Origin: JASHVB01 sp049522565
GTDB taxonomy: Bacteria > Pseudomonadota > Alphaproteobacteria > Acetobacterales > Acetobacteraceae
NCBI GenBank assembly: GCA_049522565.1
Contig: JBEKNT010000229.1
Span: forward strand, 1 to 10,714
Length of the DNA: 10,714 nucleotides
Direction: 5' to 3'
The notes beneath the pieces were generated by a model. That model ran no database searches. It was not told the DNA's origin and worked only from the letters and a program-made list of their open reading frames with translations. Positions 6,174 through 10,714 of this stretch are shown here, in pieces. Numbering within the stretch: position 1 is the first letter of the stretch; each line of letters opens with the position of its first letter. The position numbers and the translations under genes were made by a program.

Positions 6174-7331
6174 ATGGATGCGCCCCCGAACCCCGCGATG
6201 CGTGGCCCGCTGCCGGCCTATCGGGCCAAAGTGGCAGCGGGCGAATTGGCACCGGACGCCGCGCAGCAACTGGCGGCGGAGCGGCTACAGACGCTATGGG
6301 CCAGGCTGCGCGGCTACGATCCCCCGCCACGCCCGGCCAACGGGGGCGGCTTGCTCGGCCGGCTGTTGCGCCGCAAAACCACCGACGAAGGGGGCGAGGA
6401 CCGGCCGGACGGGCTCTACCTCGTTGGCGAGGTGGGCCGCGGCAAATCCATGCTGATGGATCTGTTCTTCGCCGCCGCCGACGTGCCGCGCAAGCAGCGC
6501 ATCCATTTCCATCGCTTCATGCAGAACGTGCACATGCGCTTCCACGCGTTCAAGCGCGCGCATCCGGAGATCGAGGACCCGATCCCGCCGCTCGCCGACT
6601 CGATCGCCACCGAGGCCGCGCTGCTGTGCTTCGACGAGTTCCAGGTGAACGACATCGCCGACGCGATGATCCTCGGCCGGCTGTTCCAGGCGCTGTTCGA
6701 GCGCGGGGTGATCGTGGTGGCGACGTCGAACACCGCGCCGGACGATCTGTTCAAGGGCCAGCCGGGGCGCGACGCGTTCCTGCCGTTCATCGCGCTGATC
6801 AGGCAGAAGCTGGACGTGCTGATGATGGATGCCGGGCGGGATTTTCGCCGTGCCCGGCTGCGCGGCATGCGCACCTGGCACGTGCCGGCCGATGCGCGCG
6901 CCGACCGGGCGCTGGACGCCGCGTTCGCCGAACTCACCGGCAACGCGCCGGCGCGGCCGCAGACGCTGACGGTGATGGGGCGCAAGCTGGTCGTGCCGCT
7001 CGCCGCCGAAGGCGTGGCGCGGTTCGATTTTTCCGCCTTGTGCGCCACCGCCCTGGGTGCCGGCGACTACCTGGCGCTGGCGACGCATTTTCATACGCTG
7101 ATCCTGGACGCCATCCCGCGCCTGTCGCCGGACAATTACGACGTGGCGCGGCGGTTCATCGTGCTGATCGATACGCTGTACGACCACCGGGTGAAGCTGG
7201 TGGCCTCGGCGGCGGCGCTGCCCGACCAACTGTATCGGCGGGGGGAAAATGCGCAAATGTTCGAGCGTACCGCGTCGCGCCTGGACGAGATGCAAAGCCA
7301 GGACTGGCTGGCGCTGCCGCATCTGACGTGA
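6174..7331 (+). CDS. zapE: Cell division protein ZapE (AFG1-like ATPase)
   Basis: A 385-residue P-loop ATPase of the AFG1/LACE1/ZapE family. In E. coli ZapE associates with the Z-ring late in division and destabilises FtsZ polymers; the eukaryotic homologue is mitochondrial. Family features are plain: PLPAYRAKVAAGEL near the N-terminus (12-25), Walker A GEVGRGKS at 85-92 followed by MLMDLFF, an HFHRFMQNVH segment at 111-120, Walker B LLCFDEFQVND at 150-160 and a VVATSNTAPDDLF sensor-like segment at 181-193. Length is normal. The start is ATG 6174. A GTG at 6171 directly before it and an ATG at 6198 are alternatives, and no upstream site decides well between them. It diverges from the phosphatase-ADP-ribosylglycohydrolase gene. 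No other division gene is nearby. Confidence 0.93.
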   Translation: MDAPPNPAMRGPLPAYRAKVAAGELAPDAAQQLAAERLQTLWARLRGYDPPPRPANGGGLLGRLLRRKTTDEGGEDRPDGLYLVGEVGRGKSMLMDLFFAAADVPRKQRIHFHRFMQNVHMRFHAFKRAHPEIEDPIPPLADSIATEAALLCFDEFQVNDIADAMILGRLFQALFERGVIVVATSNTAPDDLFKGQPGRDAFLPFIALIRQKLDVLMMDAGRDFRRARLRGMRTWHVPADARADRALDAAFAELTGNAPARPQTLTVMGRKLVVPLAAEGVARFDFSALCATALGAGDYLALATHFHTLILDAIPRLSPDNYDVARRFIVLIDTLYDHRVKLVASAAALPDQLYRRGENAQMFERTASRLDEMQSQDWLALPHLT

Positions 7332-7339
7332 CCATAGTT

Positions 7340-7375
7340 CCCCGCTCCTGCTCGGCGGGAGAGGGTAGGGTGAGG
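7340..7375 (+). repeat. Partial copy of the CTCCCGC / GCGGGAGAGG extragenic palindrome
   Basis: CCCGC (7341-7345) pairs with GCGGG (7355-7359), and the tail GCGGGAGAGGGTAGGGTGAGG matches the arm found at 10474-10512. It fills the 65-base gap between zapE and the next gene, leaving room for the AAGGGA ribosome-binding site of the latter. It may weaken read-through from zapE. Confidence 0.55.
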
Positions 7376-7396
7376 CTCGACGGGAAGGGAAACGCC

Positions 7397-8977
7397 ATGC
7401 TGAATCGCCGCAGCTTCCTTGCCGGCACTGCCGCCGCACTCGCACTGCCGGCCATCGTGCGCGCCGAGGCCACGCGCGTGCTGAAATTCATTCCGCAATC
7501 AGACCTGACGGTGATCGACCCGATCTGGTCCACCACCTATCTCGCGCGTAACCACGGCTACATGGTGTTCGATACGCTGTTCGGCATGGACAGCGCCTAT
7601 CGCATCCAGCCGCAGATGCTGGCCGCGGCGGTGACCGACAGCGACGGCCGGCAGTGGACCCTGACATTGCGCGACGGACTGGTGTTCCACGACGGCGAAC
7701 CGGTGCGGGCGCGCGACTGCGTCGCCTCGATCCGGCGCTGGGCGGCACGCGACGCGCTGGGCGGAACGCTGATGGCGACGACCGACGAACTTGCCGCGCC
7801 GGACGATCGCACCATCCGCTTTCGGCTGAACAAGCCGTTCCCGCGGCTGCCCTATGCGCTCGGCAAGACCTCCACGCCGATGTGCGCGATGATGCCGGCG
7901 CGCCTGGCGGCAACCGATCCGTTCAAGCAGGTGACCGACATGGTCGGCAGCGGCCCGTACCGTTTCAAGGCGGACGAGCGCGTCTCCGGCTCCCGCGCGG
8001 TGTACGAGCGGTTTGCGGGTTACGTGCCGCGCGACGGCAAGGATGCGGGGTGGACCGCCGGGCCGAAAGTCGCGGGGTTCGACCGGGTGGAGTGGATCAC
8101 CATTCCGGACGACGGCACCGCGGCCGGCGCGTTGCAGGCGGGCGAGGTGGACTGGTGGGAGCTGCCAACCGACGACCTGATGCCGGCGCTGCACCGGGCG
8201 GGTCACATTCGGGTGGAGATCAAGGATCCGACCGGCGTGATGGGCTTCCTGAAAATGAACTGTCTCCACCCGCCGTTCGACAATGCGGCCATCCGCCGCG
8301 CGCTGTTGGGTGCCGTGGTACAGCAGGATTTCGTCACCGCGATTGCCGGCACCGATCCGAAGATGTGGCGCACCGGCGTCGGCGTGTTCTGTCCCGGCAC
8401 CGACCTCGCGACCGATGTTGGCATGGAAGTGCTGAACGGGCCGCGCGATCTTGCTCGCGTGAAGCAGGACATTCTGGCCGCCGGCTACAAGGGCGAGACG
8501 ACGGCGCTGATGGTCGCCACCGATACGAATTATCGCAAGGCGATGGGTGATGTCGGCGCGGCGATGATGCGCTCGGTCGGGTTGACCGTGGACTACCAGG
8601 CGGTGGACTGGGGCACCGCCGTGCAGCGGCGCGAGAACAAGGCGCCGGTGGAGAAGGGCGGCTGGAGCGGCCTGTTCACCACATTGTCCGGCCTCGATTT
8701 GCAGGTCCCGTCCGGACACGCGTTCCGCGCCAATGGCGAAAAGGCGTGGTTCGGCTGGGTCAGCAGCCCGCGCATCGAGGAACTGCGCGCCGCCTGGCTG
8801 GATGCCGTCGATCTGCCGACCGAGCAACGCATCGCCGCGGACATTCAGCGCCAGTGGTGGATTGACGTTCCGCATATTCCGATCGGCCAGTGGTTCCAAC
8901 CGACGGCCTATCGCGACACATTGACGGGAATGGCGGATGGGTTTCCCATCTTCTGGGGAGTCCGGCGCGCAGCCTGA
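7397..8977 (+). CDS. Tat-exported ABC transporter substrate-binding protein (peptide/nickel family)
   Basis: A 526-residue periplasmic solute-binding protein of family 5 (DppA/OppA/NikA type; SBP_bac_5). The N-terminus NRRSFLAG (3-10) followed by a hydrophobic stretch to A20 and V-R-A (21-23) is a twin-arginine signal, cut probably at 23/24. The family signature is WTLTLRDGLVFHDGEPV at 87-103 with a following Asp and SIRRW (111-115). Further on, MVGSGPYRF and the MGFLKMN region also fit family 5. ATG 7397 has AAGGGA seven bases upstream. No oligopeptide permease or ATPase genes adjoin it. The next gene is instead an MFS carrier, 86 bases downstream on the same strand and possibly co-transcribed. 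The ligand could be peptide, sugar, opine or another small molecule. Confidence 0.92.
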   Translation: MLNRRSFLAGTAAALALPAIVRAEATRVLKFIPQSDLTVIDPIWSTTYLARNHGYMVFDTLFGMDSAYRIQPQMLAAAVTDSDGRQWTLTLRDGLVFHDGEPVRARDCVASIRRWAARDALGGTLMATTDELAAPDDRTIRFRLNKPFPRLPYALGKTSTPMCAMMPARLAATDPFKQVTDMVGSGPYRFKADERVSGSRAVYERFAGYVPRDGKDAGWTAGPKVAGFDRVEWITIPDDGTAAGALQAGEVDWWELPTDDLMPALHRAGHIRVEIKDPTGVMGFLKMNCLHPPFDNAAIRRALLGAVVQQDFVTAIAGTDPKMWRTGVGVFCPGTDLATDVGMEVLNGPRDLARVKQDILAAGYKGETTALMVATDTNYRKAMGDVGAAMMRSVGLTVDYQAVDWGTAVQRRENKAPVEKGGWSGLFTTLSGLDLQVPSGHAFRANGEKAWFGWVSSPRIEELRAAWLDAVDLPTEQRIAADIQRQWWIDVPHIPIGQWFQPTAYRDTLTGMADGFPIFWGVRRAA

Positions 8978-9013
8978 TTCCTGCCGGTGCGTAAGCAGGA
9001 GACCTGAACCGCC

Positions 9014-9029
9014 GGCGCATGATTGCGCC
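9014..9029. repeat. Small inverted repeat upstream of the MFS gene
   Basis: GGCGCA (9014-9019) pairs with TGCGCC (9024-9029) around TGAT. It lies between the substrate-binding protein stop and the MFS ribosome-binding site. It could be an operator or a weak hairpin; at 6 bp it may also be chance. Confidence 0.3.
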
Positions 9030-9063
9030 ACGCAAACACGACTCTCGGGAGGAAACAAGAACA

Positions 9064-10455
9064 ATGAGTGCGACGACGTCGACGCCTGCCGCGCTGATCA
9101 CGGCGCGGCTCGACCGGCTGCCGGCCACGCGGCACATCTGGGTGATGGTGCTGCTGATGGCGCTTGGCGGCTGCTTCGAAACTTACGATATTTTCTTCAC
9201 CGCCTATGTCGCGCCGGGCCTGTTCAAGGCGGGAATCTTCACCCCCACCACGGTCTCGTTCTTCGGCCTGACCGGGCTGGCGAGCTTTATTGCCGCACTG
9301 TTCCTGGGGCTGTTCATCGGCACCATCGCCGTGTCCTACATCGCCGACCGCTTCGGCCGCCGTACCATCTTCGTCTTCGCCCTGCTGTGGTATTGCGCGG
9401 CCACGGCCATCCTGGCGTTCCAGAGCACGGCGGGAGCGCTGAACTTCTGGCGCTTCATCGCGGGTATCGGCATCGGCGTCGAGTTGGTGACGATCGACGC
9501 CTATCTCTCCGAAATCGTGCCCAAGAGCATTCGCGGCAAAGCCTTCGCATTCCAGCAGGGCATCGGCTTCGCGTCGGTGCCGATCGTGGCGTTCCTCGCC
9601 TGGATGTTGGTGCCGATTGCCCCGCTTGGCTTCGATGGCTGGCGCTGGGTGGTGCTGATCGGCTCGGCCGGCGCGATCGTCATCTGGTTCTTGCGGCTCG
9701 GCCTGCCGGAATCGCCGCGCTGGCTGGCGCAGCAGGGGCGGTTGCAGGACGCCGAGCGCGTGATGGCGGCGCTCGAAGCGAAGGTGCAGGCGGAGTATGG
9801 CCGACCGCTGCCGCCCATCGGCGCGCCGGAAGTCGAGGATCCGCGTCCCGGCCGCTACCGCGAGGTGTTCAGCCCGGAATATCGCGGCCGCACGATCATG
9901 CTGATGGTGTTCAACTTCGCCCAGACCATCGGTTTCTACGGCTTCGCCAACTGGGTGCCGACGCTGCTGATCGCCAAGGGCATCCATGTCACGCAGTCGC
10001 TGGAATACACCTTCATCATCGCGCTGGCCTACCCGGCGTGGCCGCTGATCAGCATGCTGTTTGCCGACAAGATGGAGCGTAAATGGCAGGTCTGCGCCGG
10101 TGCGCTGGGCATCGCCGTGTTCGGCATCCTGTTCTCAACCCAGGAAGCCGCGGCGGCGTTGATCATCATCGGACTGTTCCAGACGGCGTCGAACACCTGG
10201 TTGTCGTTCTCGTTCCATAACTACCAGTCGGAGCTGTATCCGACCCGGGTGCGGGCGCGCGCCGTGGGGTTCGTGTATTCCTGGAGCCGCATCAGCGTGG
10301 TGTTCACGTCCTACATCATCGCCTTCGTGTTGCAGAACTTCGGGGTGACCGGGGTGTTCACGTTCATCGCCCTGGCGATGGGCGTGGTGATCGTGTCGAT
10401 CGCCGCCTTCGGACCGAAGACGAACCAGTTGGCGCTGGAGGCGATATCGCGCTGA
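9064..10455 (+). CDS. MFS transporter, metabolite:H+ symporter type
   Basis: A 463-residue inner-membrane secondary carrier with the pattern of about 12 hydrophobic helices split by a hydrophilic central loop (about 221-275). Family marks are a first helix with FETYDIFFTAYVAP (38-51), the loop 2-3 motif SYIADRFGRRTIF (91-103), RFIAGIGIGVEL in helix 4, PESPRWL at 215-221 and the second-half motif SELYPTRVRARAVGF (389-403). This combination is typical of the broad sugar/aromatic-acid/metabolite symporter branch, and the substrate is not predictable. ATG 9064 is preferred because GGGAGG lies upstream (9047-9052). An in-frame ATG at 9019 lies inside a small inverted repeat and has no good site. 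It follows the Tat-exported binding protein on the same strand and ends just before a palindrome that may stop transcription. Confidence 0.9.
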   Translation: MSATTSTPAALITARLDRLPATRHIWVMVLLMALGGCFETYDIFFTAYVAPGLFKAGIFTPTTVSFFGLTGLASFIAALFLGLFIGTIAVSYIADRFGRRTIFVFALLWYCAATAILAFQSTAGALNFWRFIAGIGIGVELVTIDAYLSEIVPKSIRGKAFAFQQGIGFASVPIVAFLAWMLVPIAPLGFDGWRWVVLIGSAGAIVIWFLRLGLPESPRWLAQQGRLQDAERVMAALEAKVQAEYGRPLPPIGAPEVEDPRPGRYREVFSPEYRGRTIMLMVFNFAQTIGFYGFANWVPTLLIAKGIHVTQSLEYTFIIALAYPAWPLISMLFADKMERKWQVCAGALGIAVFGILFSTQEAAAALIIIGLFQTASNTWLSFSFHNYQSELYPTRVRARAVGFVYSWSRISVVFTSYIIAFVLQNFGVTGVFTFIALAMGVVIVSIAAFGPKTNQLALEAISR

Positions 10456-10460
10456 GTACA

Positions 10461-10590
10461 CCTCTCCCGCTGCGCGGGAGAGGTCGAGACGCGCAGCGGC
10501 GAGGGTGAGGGGGGTGACGCATGGACGGTTCGTGCGGTGCGCCCCTCACCCGGCGCTACGCGCCGACCTCTCCCGCCCCGGCGGGAGAGG
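10461..10590. repeat. Paired extragenic palindromes (REP-like, inverted pair)
   Basis: Hairpin one: CCTCTCCCGC (10461-10470) pairs perfectly with GCGGGAGAGG (10474-10483). Hairpin two: CCTCTCCCGCC (10567-10577) pairs with GGCGGGAGAGG (10580-10590). Between them GGGTGAGGGG (near 10503-10512) is complementary to CCCCTCACCC (10542-10551), so the two units form one inverted pair. The first hairpin begins six bases after the MFS stop. The second lies inside the 3' end of the minus-strand gene. The pair sits between two convergent genes and is well placed to end both transcripts. Confidence 0.75.
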
Positions 10591-10714
10591 GGTACTCGTC
10601 GGCCAGCATCTCGCTGTCGAGCTCCAGCAATGCCTCCGCCTGCGCGGTTTCCACCGTTTCCACGCCACGCAGCTTGCGGGTAACCGCGCGCGTGCGGGTG
10701 CGGGCCCGCTCGAT
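10556..10714 (-). CDS. rmuC: 3' end of a gene, probably DNA recombination protein RmuC (partial)
   Basis: Only the last 52 residues are in the window; the gene continues past the right edge. The visible part begins IERARTRTRAVTRKLRGVE, with a following A-Q-A-E-A-L-L-E-L stretch. The charged R-R-V-T-R-K-L-R-x-V-E pattern near the C-terminus resembles the end of RmuC, a coiled-coil and nuclease-fold protein that limits inversions at short inverted repeats. The last eleven codons (PSPAGAGEVGA and the TAG at 10558-10556) are encoded by the palindromic repeat, so the native C-terminus seems to have been replaced or extended by it. Family assignment rests on a short segment and is tentative. Confidence 0.55.
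   Translation of the reverse strand: MERARTRTRAVTRKLRGVETVETAQAEALLELDSEMLADEYPSPAGAGEVGA

Noticed and set aside
6039..6330. Longer starts for the fusion gene, up to 6330
   Set aside because: These would overlap the zapE start and the repeat. The GTG at 6039 has a near-ideal ribosome-binding site and already gives the full phosphatase fold.
5927..7396. In-frame extension upstream of the family 5 binding protein, giving a 1016-residue frame
   Set aside because: The upstream part overlaps zapE in another frame and has no family character. The Tat signal and ribosome-binding site place the start at 7397.

Overview
The window is a GC-rich chromosomal stretch with strong G/C preference at third codon positions, so nearly every frame carries long spurious open frames. 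Gene families (HAAT-type and Tat-exported substrate-binding proteins, a CheZ-type phosphatase, an AFG1/ZapE ATPase, RmuC) and two kinds of dispersed extragenic palindrome fit an alphaproteobacterium. Rhodospirillales/Acetobacteraceae is my best guess, by impression and not by search. I see no rRNA, tRNA, CRISPR array, transposase or phage gene.

Layout. 1-1155: a hairpin, then on the minus strand an amino-acid-type ABC substrate-binding protein. It diverges from a small Rieske [2Fe-2S] protein (1284-1697, plus), which is followed by a CheZ-like chemotaxis phosphatase (1793-2380, plus). 2381-3009 is a long gene-poor stretch with an AT-richer block and a perfect small hairpin. It leads into an unrecognised 149-residue protein (3010-3459), whose stop codon lies inside a large dispersed palindrome (3456-3523). 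On the minus strand, 6039-3569 is a tight two-gene unit. The first gene is a fusion of an inositol-monophosphatase-family phosphatase with an ADP-ribosylglycohydrolase. The second, overlapping it by ATGA, is an Fe(II)/2-oxoglutarate oxygenase. Diverging from this unit are zapE (6174-7331), a Tat-exported peptide/nickel-type substrate-binding protein (7397-8977) and an MFS transporter (9064-10455). The window ends in a paired palindromic repeat and the 3' end of a minus-strand gene, probably rmuC, whose last codons are supplied by the repeat.

How they work together. Most of the window looks like ordinary, loosely connected chromosome. The two substrate-binding proteins have no permease or ATPase gene beside them. 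The strongest candidate for an undescribed functional unit is the phosphatase-ADP-ribosylglycohydrolase fusion translationally coupled to the oxygenase. All three domains keep most or all of their recognisable catalytic motifs, and tight coupling suggests they act on one pathway or modified substrate, which I cannot identify from sequence.
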